Notes under the pieces: model-generated
The model's input: the letters and a program-made list of their open reading frames with translations, nothing else
Database searches by the model: none
What the model was told of the DNA's origin: nothing
Part shown: positions 32,637 to 38,541 of the stretch, one piece after another
Numbering within the stretch: the stretch's first letter is position 1
How the letters are laid out: each line of letters opens with the position of its first letter
Position numbers and translations under genes: made by a program
Virus record (IMG/VR): IMGVR_UViG_3300037071_001952
Coordinates: 1-44,164 of that record
Reading direction: 5' to 3' (one strand)
From: a virus
Length of the DNA stretch: 44,164 nucleotides

Positions 32637-32663
32637 TACGGGGCGGGTGGCTGTCTGGTTTCA
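32637..32663 (-). promoter_or_regulatory. ECF-like promoter M2 (TGAAAC-N17-CGTA)
   Basis: On the minus strand TGAAAC (32663-32658), 17 bp, CGTA (32640-32637), then GATGTCAGTGGG. It matches M1 at most positions from the -35 to the CAGTGGG segment. Confidence 0.6.
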
Positions 32664-32682
32664 CAACCAGGTGAATTGACGA

Positions 32683-32973
32683 CTACAGGCGGGAATAGTC
32701 GTCGTACTCAGCCGCCTCCTCCCACGAACTCTCGCAGGCGTCCAGTAGACGCGACACGACCGTGGTGTCGTCGCGTTGTGCCAGCGCGGCACAGGCGGCG
32801 GCGTGGCGGGTGCGGTACGCGCCACGCGTGCCAGCGACGCGCCACACGCGGCCACCTCGGCCGGTGCGGTAGGCGACGCCCAGTGGCAGCGTGGCGTGCA
32901 CGACGTGCCACACGAGCGCCCCGGTGGCGTCGACGAAGCGAAGAAAGGTGAACTGCGTCGTGGCGGTGGTCAC
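32683..32973 (-). CDS. Unknown early protein
   Basis: 96 residues from GTG 32973 with CAGGAGG upstream. Beta-rich first half (QFTFLRFVDATGALVWHVVHA), a basic Gly/Arg loop (YRTGRGGRVWRVAGTRGAYR), then helices (AAACAALAQRD, VVSRLLDACESSWEEAAEY). Not recognised. It ends just upstream of promoter M2. Confidence 0.65.
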   Translation of the reverse strand: MTTATTQFTFLRFVDATGALVWHVVHATLPLGVAYRTGRGGRVWRVAGTRGAYRTRHAAACAALAQRDDTTVVSRLLDACESSWEEAAEYDDYSRL

Positions 32974-32987
32974 AGGGGCCTCCTGGG

Positions 32988-33018
32988 GCACCACAGCGCG
33001 TGTACGCGCACGTGGTGC
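32988..33018 (-). other. Compound hairpin after the 90-residue gene
   Basis: Outer stem GCACCAC / GTGGTGC (7 bp) encloses an inner GCGCGT-gt-ACGCGC stem (6 bp). It lies between the stop at 33116 and the ribosome site for the GTG at 32973. Confidence 0.6.
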
Positions 33019-33062
33019 GTGTGTGGTGCGTCGCGATAAGACGGCTGAGTACGGCTCATCGG

Positions 33063-33079
33063 CACGGGTCAGACCCGTG
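33063..33079 (-). other. Intercistronic hairpin (CAG loop)
   Basis: CACGGGT / ACCCGTG, 7-bp perfect stem, 3-nt loop cag, following the gene that ends at 33116. Confidence 0.55.
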
Positions 33080-33095
33080 GACGCGGTTGCCCGCG

Positions 33096-33110
33096 TTTCG
33101 CCGTGGTGCG
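33096..33110 (-). repeat. 3' element TTTCGCCGTGGTGCG, copy 2
   Basis: Second copy of the 15-bp element at 31464-31478, again just downstream of a leftward stop codon. Confidence 0.6.
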
Positions 33111-33115
33111 CGTGG

Positions 33116-33388
33116 CTAGTCGCGTGTGTCGCGCAGATAGCGTGCGACGATGCGTCGTCCCAGCGCCAGCGCCAGCACGTCGCACGCGTCGTCGACACTG
33201 CCGCTATCTGGTTGGTCGCCGTCGGGTGTGTCCTCGTCGATGCACGCCAGCAGCGTGTACAGGCGGTTCGTGGCTTCGCGAGCGTCGAGGTCGAGCGTGT
33301 CAGCGCGACGCGTGCGCTGCGACGCGGGGATCAGGCGGGCGACGTCGGACAGATCCTGGGCGTCGACGGCGGTCGTGTAGCGTGTCAT
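33116..33388 (-). CDS. Unknown acidic early protein
   Basis: 90 residues, ATG 33388 with CAGGAGG upstream. Helical, acidic: DAQDLSDVARLI, then DTLDLDAREATNRLYTLLAC, an acidic loop (EDTPDGDQPDSGSVDDA), and a closing helix CDVLALALGRRIVARYLRD. The loop is free of hydrophobic residues and probably disordered. No recognised family. Confidence 0.7.
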   Translation of the reverse strand: MTRYTTAVDAQDLSDVARLIPASQRTRRADTLDLDAREATNRLYTLLACIDEDTPDGDQPDSGSVDDACDVLALALGRRIVARYLRDTRD

Positions 33389-33421
33389 GGCATGGCCCTC
33401 CTGGGCATGTGTGGGCGTGGT

Positions 33422-33442
33422 CCGCGCACCAGACGTGCGCGG
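33422..33442 (-). other. Intercistronic hairpin (CAGAC loop)
   Basis: CCGCGCAC / GTGCGCGG, 8-bp perfect stem with loop cagac, between the 260-residue gene (stop 33481) and the next start at 33388. It is followed on the plus strand by a GTGCGCTTAC direct repeat. Confidence 0.6.
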
Positions 33443-33480
33443 CGTGTGTGTGTCGCGTGCGCCGTGCGCTTACCGTGCGC

Positions 33481-34263
33481 TTACGACGTCGCCGCCGTGC
33501 GCTTGCCCACGAACGTCGTGGGCGCGTCGTGCGCTGGTAGCGCGTCCATGCGCGACTGCGTGTCCGGGTACACGGCGTGCACGCGGGCGATGTCGCCAGC
33601 ATCGCGCCAGAGCGCCGCGTGCAGCGTGTCGTACCAGCGAACGTGCTCTCGCGAGACGTCGTCGGCCGTGGGATAGCGGTCTGGCCATTGTGCGCTTGCG
33701 CCGCTGCACCAGAAATCCCACAAGCCAGCGGACCCGCCTTGTGCCGTGCAGAGGTCCGCATAGGCAATCGCGCTGTCGCGCTGGCGCTCACGGCCGGCAC
33801 GTGTGCGCTTGGGCGCGTCGCCGTGCATGCCGCCAACTAGCTTTTTGACGTTGAGCCCCAGCGCCTTTGCGTTGCGACTGTCGATACACCCCATCACGCC
33901 ATAGGCAAGCTGCAAGTAGAACCCGGCCTTGACGTAATCGAGCCACGGCAGAACACACAACGCCATATGCGCTTGTGTTGTCATGCCGGCTCGCATGAGC
34001 CCGTGCACGCGTCGTAGCACGGGCAGCGCCTCACCTGAGCGTATGACGCGCAACGCGTTGCGGCGGACGGTGAACCGCCAGGTCCGTGCACGGTCGCCGT
34101 CGCGCAACGCGCCCAGACAGTGCGAGAGCACGAACGGCGTCTCATTCCGGATGGTCACAGCGACCATGGCATACGTCGTCAACAGCGCGGTGTCATGGGC
34201 ATGCGTCCCAACGGCGGCGGCGTGAATACGGGATGCGATAGCGGACTGATCGACAGCGTACAT
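33481..34263 (-). CDS. Possible helix-hairpin-helix/DNA-glycosylase-like protein, first early gene
   Basis: 260 residues from ATG 34263 (GAGAGGA 11 bases upstream). The central segment VLPWLDYVKAGFYLQLAYGVMGCIDSRNAKAL looks like a helix-hairpin-helix followed by G-C-I-D-x-x-N, as seen in phage relatives of HhH DNA glycosylases, where the Asp is catalytic. The rest is helical, with a conserved-looking GLWDFWCSGASAQW and REHVRWYDTL. It is first behind the leftmost ECF-like promoter (M3). If correct it could act on modified or damaged bases of host or phage DNA. The family call is tentative. Confidence 0.6.
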   Translation of the reverse strand: MYAVDQSAIASRIHAAAVGTHAHDTALLTTYAMVAVTIRNETPFVLSHCLGALRDGDRARTWRFTVRRNALRVIRSGEALPVLRRVHGLMRAGMTTQAHMALCVLPWLDYVKAGFYLQLAYGVMGCIDSRNAKALGLNVKKLVGGMHGDAPKRTRAGRERQRDSAIAYADLCTAQGGSAGLWDFWCSGASAQWPDRYPTADDVSREHVRWYDTLHAALWRDAGDIARVHAVYPDTQSRMDALPAHDAPTTFVGKRTAATS

Positions 34264-34296
34264 GGCGGTTCGTGTCCTCTCGATGTGATGCGGTTC

Positions 34297-34319
34297 GTGG
34301 CGGCTCAGTTGCCGTCCAC
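34297..34319 (-). promoter_or_regulatory. Leader hairpin with AACTGA loop (M3)
   Basis: On the minus strand GTGG-a-CGGC / GCCGCCAC: an 8-bp stem with one bulged A and the 6-nt loop AACTGA, about 10 bp after promoter M3, matching the placement at M1 and M2. Confidence 0.5.
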
Positions 34320-34328
34320 AGTGCATAT

Positions 34329-34355
34329 AACGTTGCCCGTCATGCCTTAGTTTCA
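34329..34355 (-). promoter_or_regulatory. ECF-like promoter M3 (TGAAAC-N17-CGTT)
   Basis: On the minus strand TGAAAC (34355-34350), 17 bp, CGTT (34332-34329), then ATATGCACTGTGG. It is the first leftward promoter of the early arm and differs from M1 and M2 mainly in the spacer. Confidence 0.55.
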
Positions 34356-34408
34356 TCACTGGTGACACGACGGGGCAAATTGGTTGAATTGGCGGGCAAT
34401 TTTTTGCT

Positions 34409-34427
34409 CGTTAGGCGGTCTCTAACG
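34409..34427. repeat. Inverted repeat CGTTAG / CTAACG
   Basis: 6-bp arms, 7-nt centre. CGTTAG also forms part of the longer arms at 34462 and 34517, so the box occurs repeatedly in this region. Confidence 0.5.
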
Positions 34428-34461
34428 GGCAACGACGATAACGCGCATAGCCGTTTACTTT

Positions 34462-34526
34462 TGCGCGTTAGACGAGCCTGTACACCCCCTACGTAGTAGG
34501 GGTGTACGGGCATCGACTAACGCGCA
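34462..34526. repeat. Nested inverted repeats around a CTACGTAG centre
   Basis: Outer arms TGCGCGTTAG (34462-34471) and CTAACGCGCA (34517-34526) enclose inner arms GTACACCCC (34480-34488) and GGGGTGTAC (34499-34507) with CTACGTAG in the loop. Both pairs are perfect. A likely binding site for a dimeric or multimeric protein, or a cruciform. Confidence 0.7.
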
Positions 34527-34747
34527 GAAACGGTCATAGGGTGATGACATATCTACGCGGCCACGTGGGAGGTCGAAGACCGATGCGGGCGTGCGCATAA
34601 AGCGCAACGGTCCACGGTGGTAGCGCCATCCTCAGATGGCGTCTTCCCTATCCCGGCGCTGGCACTACGCGCATCATGTGGGCAGGGCCGACCGCGCATT
34701 CTGCCCAGCCGCGTGAGGCTCGTGCCAGCTGTGGCGTCCCCGTCGTG

Positions 34748-34769
34748 CGACGTCGTGTCGACGTCGTGT
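34748..34769. repeat. 11-bp tandem repeat CGACGTCGTGT x2
   Basis: Two exact adjacent copies, just before the inverted repeat at 34771. Helical-turn spacing (11 bp) is typical of iterons. Confidence 0.55.
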
Positions 34770-34770
34770 C

Positions 34771-34808
34771 GGCCAACTAGCGAGATGTGCCGTTATCGTT
34801 AGTTGGCC
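34771..34808. repeat. Inverted repeat GGCCAACTA / TAGTTGGCC
   Basis: 9-bp perfect arms separated by 20 bp, in the candidate origin. Confidence 0.55.
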
Positions 34809-34840
34809 CTGATATCGGGCTATTCTTGCCTTGCGACCAC

Positions 34841-34865
34841 GGCACGGCACGGCACGGCACGGCAC
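34841..34865. repeat. GGCAC pentamer x5
   Basis: Five exact tandem copies that run directly into the hairpin at 34865. A short simple repeat in the candidate origin. Confidence 0.8.
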
Positions 34866-34883
34866 CTCGACGCACCGTCGAGG
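34865..34883. repeat. Hairpin CCTCGACG / CGTCGAGG
   Basis: 8-bp perfect stem with a 3-nt loop, extendable through GGCA / TGCC with one unpaired t. Among the most stable hairpins of the intergenic region. Confidence 0.65.
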
Positions 34884-34948
34884 TTGCCACGCCACGCACG
34901 CTCCGATCTCCGCGCCTGCCCACGCGCTGGCACAGATCTGCGCCCGCA

Positions 34949-34973
34949 CCCCCACCCCCGCCCACCCCCACCC
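34949..34973 (-). other. Predicted G-quadruplex (minus strand)
   Basis: Five C runs of 5, 5, 3, 5 and 3, separated by single bases, so the minus strand has five G runs with 1-nt loops, an ideal parallel quadruplex. It sits about 20 bp before the AT-rich tract. Confidence 0.65.
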
Positions 34974-34994
34974 GGTCACGCGCTCACCCGCCAC

Positions 34995-35029
34995 GTTATA
35001 TATACGTACACCACTCGCTAAATAATAAC
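34995..35029. other. AT-rich tract, candidate DNA-unwinding element
   Basis: GTTATATATAC and CTAAATAATAAC stand out in a high-GC genome and lie next to the C-run tract, the pentamers and hairpins. Confidence 0.45.
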
Positions 35030-35033
35030 CACA

Positions 35034-35049
35034 TTTGGGATTACCCAAA
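35034..35049. repeat. Palindrome TTTGGG-ATTA-CCCAAA
   Basis: 6-bp perfect arms around ATTA, just after the AT-rich tract. Candidate protein-binding site. Confidence 0.5.
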
Positions 35050-35151
35050 ACGTACCCTTCCCCTACGCTGACCGTTCCAGCGTGCCAGGCCAGAACGAGG
35101 CCACGCAGCCACCATCGGCACGTGCCCGTCAGCCCGTCACATCGTGCTCGT

Positions 35152-35172
35152 CATGCCCGTTAGACGGGCATG
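35152..35172. repeat. Palindrome CATGCCCGT-TAG-ACGGGCATG
   Basis: 9-bp perfect arms around TAG. Candidate operator or packaging-protein site between the arms. Confidence 0.6.
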
Positions 35173-35373
35173 TAACGTGCAGCGAACACCTAGACGTAGT
35201 CGGTGCACTCTCGTGATGCGGCATGAGGGAATGATATATCGCGGCAGTGGGTGATGAAAGAGTTCATGCTATCTTTTGGATACCACTTTGTACCAAAAAA
35301 AGGTTTACGTGTGACAGCTATTCCCCGCCCTCTGATCGTGCTACACTACCCGTGCATGTTCCTTTCTCGTGTG

Positions 35374-35406
35374 GCACACCACCGTCGGTCGGGGGCGGTG
35401 GTGTGC
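35374..35406 (+). other. Inverted repeat with 11-bp stem before the small terminase
   Basis: GCACACCACCG / CGGTGGTGTGC, perfect 11-bp stem, 11-nt G-rich loop. It lies 77 bp before the terminase GTG and upstream of the candidate promoter. A terminase-binding/packaging site or a terminator for upstream transcription are both possible. Confidence 0.5.
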
Positions 35407-35416
35407 TGCCCGCCAC

Positions 35417-35448
35417 TTGCGCCCTGCCACGGTCGTTGTATGCTAGGA
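35417..35448 (+). promoter_or_regulatory. Candidate late promoter before the small terminase
   Basis: TTGCGC (35417-35422), 16-bp spacer, TATGCT (35439-35444), continuing AGGA. The TANGCTAGGA box recurs before 573, 7926 and 10516. Confidence 0.45.
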
Positions 35449-35482
35449 CGACGACCGTCGTGACACGCGAAAGGACACCGCC

Positions 35483-36061
35483 GTGGCCGTGAACCAGAAA
35501 CCCACCCCGCTCAAGCGCGTCACGGCCGTGCATCGTGAGACACCAGGCAGCGGACCCTCCAGGACGCACATGCCGTCCCTGCCCGCTCAGGAGCGCGTGC
35601 TGTTGGATGAGTACGTCGCCACCGGGAACGTGGCTGAGGCCAGCCGTCGTGCAGGCGTTACTCGATCTCGCGCATTGTCCGCGATGCGGAGCCTCGCCTG
35701 GCTGGACGAGTTACGTCGCGCCTACGAGAGCGCCAACCTCACCCCCACCCACATCGGCGTTACCCTGGCCCAGGGTTTGGAAGCCACCACCCCGCTCGCC
35801 ATTCGCGACGGCCAGTTCACCCAGCACGTCGAGTTGTTCCCCGACTGGGCACGCCGCCTCAAGGTCGTCGAGATGATTGTTGGCCTACACCTGACGATGG
35901 CGAAGGCCAGCCCCGAGGAAGCCAAGGACGGCGTGGGCGAGGTTCGACCCGTCTTCGTGACCCCCACCGAGATCGCGGGCATGTCACGGGCTGACGTCCT
36001 CGCGCTGATAAAGGACCGTGCGCGTGACGCGCATGCGCCCGCGCCCGAGAAGACGGGGTGA
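35483..36061 (+). CDS. Terminase small subunit (candidate)
   Basis: 192 residues, GTG 35483, AAAGGA eight bases upstream. Residues about 35-75 form a helix-turn-helix (VLLDEYVATGNVAEASRRAGVTRS) like the DNA-binding end of phage small terminases, followed by a helical region (LRRAYESANLTPTHIGVTLA) and a Pro/Lys tail. It is first in the late arm and two genes before the large terminase, as expected. It would recognise the packaging site and recruit the large subunit. Confidence 0.75.
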   Translation: MAVNQKPTPLKRVTAVHRETPGSGPSRTHMPSLPAQERVLLDEYVATGNVAEASRRAGVTRSRALSAMRSLAWLDELRRAYESANLTPTHIGVTLAQGLEATTPLAIRDGQFTQHVELFPDWARRLKVVEMIVGLHLTMAKASPEEAKDGVGEVRPVFVTPTEIAGMSRADVLALIKDRARDAHAPAPEKTG

Positions 36062-36330
36062 GCGGCGACACGGTCGAGGTGCGTGAGGCGATCTTTCGCA
36101 ACGGCGTGAACGACCTGGCGACACGCGTCGCGGCCCTGGAAGAGGCGGCGCGTGCGCTTGTGGGCGAGCTATGCGATCAGACCGCACCGTCGGGAACGAC
36201 CCTCTGGTGCGACTGGTGCGACAGCACGCCCGTTGGCTCGACGGACCCGCGCTGTGAAGAACGCCCACCGCTGCGGCACTACGCCGAGTGCCCGGTCGGC
36301 AAACTCGCCGTGTTGCTGGAACCAGGATGA
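36058..36330 (+). CDS. Coiled-coil/zinc-knuckle protein, paralogue of 22424
   Basis: 90 residues, GTG 36058 overlapping the previous TGA (GTGA), its stop overlapping the large terminase ATG (ATGA). Residues about 20-38 are helical (LATRVAALEEAARALVGEL). CDWC, a further Cys, and HYAECPVGKLAVLLEPG follow. The helix and the C-terminal CPV..LAVLLE.G match the early gene at 22424-22813. A small metal-binding partner of packaging or a regulator. Unknown. Confidence 0.75.
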   Translation: MSGDTVEVREAIFRNGVNDLATRVAALEEAARALVGELCDQTAPSGTTLWCDWCDSTPVGSTDPRCEERPPLRHYAECPVGKLAVLLEPG

Positions 36331-38126
36331 GCGTCGCAGCCCCCGCGCCGCAGATCAGAGCGCCTGGGCTGAGCGCGGGTGAACTGGCTGAGATCAGGTC
36401 GGCGCTGCTCGCGGCCGTCACGGCGGGTGACGATCTGAAGGAACCGCTGTGGGGTGTCTACCAGGCTGAGAGCATTGCCCGTCGCGATGCGCTCAGGGCA
36501 CTGGCCGAGGGTCCAGGGCGGGAAGCCGCCCAGTTACGCGACGAGTTACGCCACCGATGCCTGCCGCTCCAGCGCGATCTGCCGTCAATGGTCGCCGCCT
36601 GCATCTTCTGGCTGCGTCTGGCGGCGGTCCTGATCGAACCCAGACAGGCCGGTGAAACCGGTGACGGCGACGCGGCGACGAGCACCACGCTCCCCTTCGT
36701 CCCGATGCCCCACCAGGAGCAGTTGGTCTGGGCCATCCTCGGCGCGTATCTCAGTCGCGATAGCCGCGACCGCCTGACCAAGGCCACCGTCTTCATCGAG
36801 AAGAGCCGCGACATGGGTGCCACCTGGGTCGTGCTTGCCATCGTCATCTGGTTGTGGCTGTACGAGACAGGCTTTACGTGTCTGCTGGGCAGCCGCGTCG
36901 AGACGCTCGTCGAGAAGAACCCAGGCTCGAAAAACGAGGACACCTTGCTCGGGCGCTGCGAGGTGATCGCCATGGGCCTGCCCGACTGGTTGCGGCCCGA
37001 GGGTGTGGGCATGACCGACCGCGCCACCAGGCAAGCCATGCTGTGGGTCAACCCGGCGACCGGCAACCGTCTGACGGGCGAGAGCGCCAATGCCAACTTC
37101 GGCCGGCAACAGCGCATGACCTGCGTGGTCTTCGACGAGCTTGCATTCGCTGAGCATCAACGAAGTATCATCCGAGGCACGGCTGATACCTGCCGTCTCA
37201 GGATCTTCCTGACCAGCCCCGACCCTGACGCTGACGCCTGCAAGGAACTGATGCGACGGCCGGGTGTCACCGTCGTCACCCAGGACTGGCGGCTCCATCC
37301 AGACAAGACGGTGGCCTGGTACGAACGCCAGCGGGAGGACCGCAGTGAAGAAGAGATCGCGAATGAACTTGACCTCAGTTGGGAAGGCGGCGCGGAGCGG
37401 CGCATCTACCCAGAGTGGGACGACGTCCCGAAGCGTGTCCTCACCTGGATGCCTGGCTGGACCACATGGGGTGGTATTGACTTCGGCAGGAGCGACCCCA
37501 CCGCCATCATCATCGGCCAGCAAGACCCCGCCACCGGCCGGGTCCGCATCCTGGCAAGTTACATGCGGGCTGGGGAAGCCATCGACTTCTTCCTGCCTTT
37601 TTTCGGCAGCCCTATCGCCTCGGGTCTGCACACCTACGGCGATCACGAACGCCTGCTCATCGACCAGTGCCAGCAGTGGAACCGGCTGAGCGGCGGCATC
37701 ATCTGGTTTGGTGACCCGGCCGGTGCCCAGATCAGTCAGAGCGCCAACACGTCGGTCCTCCAGCAACTGGCGCAACGCGGCATCGTCGTCACCACCAACC
37801 CGAAGATCAACAGTCACGACGAGCGCCAGACACGCACCAAGTTGCTCCTGCGCGTCGCGGAGGTCAACGCACCTCTCTGCACCTCACTCGACCTCGCCAT
37901 GCGGAACTACCGACGGCCAGCGAGGAGAGACTCGGTCGGCTACCAGAAGAAGGCACTCCACGCCCACAGTCACCTGCCCACCGCGCTGGAATATGTTTCG
38001 GTCAATCGTGATATGCTGACCACCAGGACGACCGCCACCAAACCCCTGGTGCGCCACGCGGCCGCCTACGAGAGTGAAACCGCACCCCGTGTGTCATCGC
38101 CGCTGGTCGGGAGGTGGGTGTCATGA
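36327..38126 (+). CDS. terL: Terminase large subunit
   Basis: 599 residues from ATG 36327, coupled to the preceding gene. ATPase domain: Walker A-like EKSRDMGATW (about 158-167) and Walker B VVFDELAF (D269, E270), with a GESANANFGR segment between. Nuclease domain (about 380-560): GGIDFGRSDPTA supplies the first catalytic Asp (D384), then IWFGDPAGA and a C-terminal HSHLPTALEYV. It pumps DNA into the prohead and cuts it. The KSRDMGATW form is typical of terminases from podoviruses and related phages. Confidence 0.95.
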   Translation: MSVAAPAPQIRAPGLSAGELAEIRSALLAAVTAGDDLKEPLWGVYQAESIARRDALRALAEGPGREAAQLRDELRHRCLPLQRDLPSMVAACIFWLRLAAVLIEPRQAGETGDGDAATSTTLPFVPMPHQEQLVWAILGAYLSRDSRDRLTKATVFIEKSRDMGATWVVLAIVIWLWLYETGFTCLLGSRVETLVEKNPGSKNEDTLLGRCEVIAMGLPDWLRPEGVGMTDRATRQAMLWVNPATGNRLTGESANANFGRQQRMTCVVFDELAFAEHQRSIIRGTADTCRLRIFLTSPDPDADACKELMRRPGVTVVTQDWRLHPDKTVAWYERQREDRSEEEIANELDLSWEGGAERRIYPEWDDVPKRVLTWMPGWTTWGGIDFGRSDPTAIIIGQQDPATGRVRILASYMRAGEAIDFFLPFFGSPIASGLHTYGDHERLLIDQCQQWNRLSGGIIWFGDPAGAQISQSANTSVLQQLAQRGIVVTTNPKINSHDERQTRTKLLLRVAEVNAPLCTSLDLAMRNYRRPARRDSVGYQKKALHAHSHLPTALEYVSVNRDMLTTRTTATKPLVRHAAAYESETAPRVSSPLVGRWVS

Positions 38127-38335
38127 CCCGTTCTGTGTATCCGAACTGGCCCCCGCCCGTGATGGTGATCGACCCGTCGTCGACCGACCCGGTCGTGGTG
38201 ACCGCCGACGCTGGCCCGCACGGGCTGACGCTGGTCCTGTCGCAGCAATCACCTGACACCGGGGTTGTCACGCTGCGCGACGTCATCCATGTTCCCGACG
38301 CGCCGTTGCGTTGGTGTTTCGAGGAGGACGTGTGA
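38123..38335 (+). CDS. Small beta-rich protein after terminase
   Basis: 70 residues, ATG 38123 overlapping the terminase TGA (ATGA). Short hydrophobic strands (VMVIDP, PVVVTADAG, LTLVLSQQ, VVTLRDVIHV), probably a small beta barrel. Coupled to the next gene (GTGA). Unknown. Confidence 0.65.
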   Translation: MTRSVYPNWPPPVMVIDPSSTDPVVVTADAGPHGLTLVLSQQSPDTGVVTLRDVIHVPDAPLRWCFEEDV

Positions 38336-38541
38336 GCGCCGACACCGAGGTCCGCATCGGGCTCACGCAGTGCGCGGGCTGTGATCGCTGGTTCAACGCT
38401 CGCCACGCTGATGGCACGCTGACCACCGTCTGCCAATGGTGTGGCGCACCCGTTCACGCCGACCAGCCTACCCAGCACGTGTGGGACCACAAACCTGGCT
38501 GGATGCGGAAACACACAAGGAACCACCATGTTCGATCCTGA
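38332..38541 (+). CDS. Small zinc-ribbon protein
   Basis: 69 residues from GTG 38332 (GAGGAGG nearby), overlapping the previous stop. Two knuckles, CAGC and CQWC, 22 residues apart define a zinc ribbon, followed by a His-rich tail. It could bind nucleic acid or a portal/terminase protein. The next start overlaps its end. Confidence 0.7.
   Translation: MSADTEVRIGLTQCAGCDRWFNARHADGTLTTVCQWCGAPVHADQPTQHVWDHKPGWMRKHTRNHHVRS

Larger units (their letters stand above)
34264..35482. other. Divergent intergenic control region, candidate replication origin
   Basis: There is no convincing gene over 1.2 kb; open frames here lack ribosome sites and codon bias. It holds promoter M3, nested inverted repeats (34409-34526), an 11-bp tandem repeat, five GGCAC pentamers, a strong hairpin, a C-run tract, AT-rich TTATATATA and TAAATAATAA, several palindromes, and the rightward promoter. 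This density of repeats beside an AT-rich tract, between divergent arms, is the expected look of an origin. It may also hold the packaging start, given the terminase genes next to it. Confidence 0.6.

Noticed and set aside
34617-35071. Open frames of 60-124 codons in the intergenic region
   Set aside because: No ribosome sites, overlapping frames on both strands, repeats and low complexity; better explained as a control region.
35311-35347. GTGACA ... TACACT as a second promoter before terminase
   Set aside because: Spacing of 25 bp is too long; TACACT may be a -10, but no matching -35 exists.
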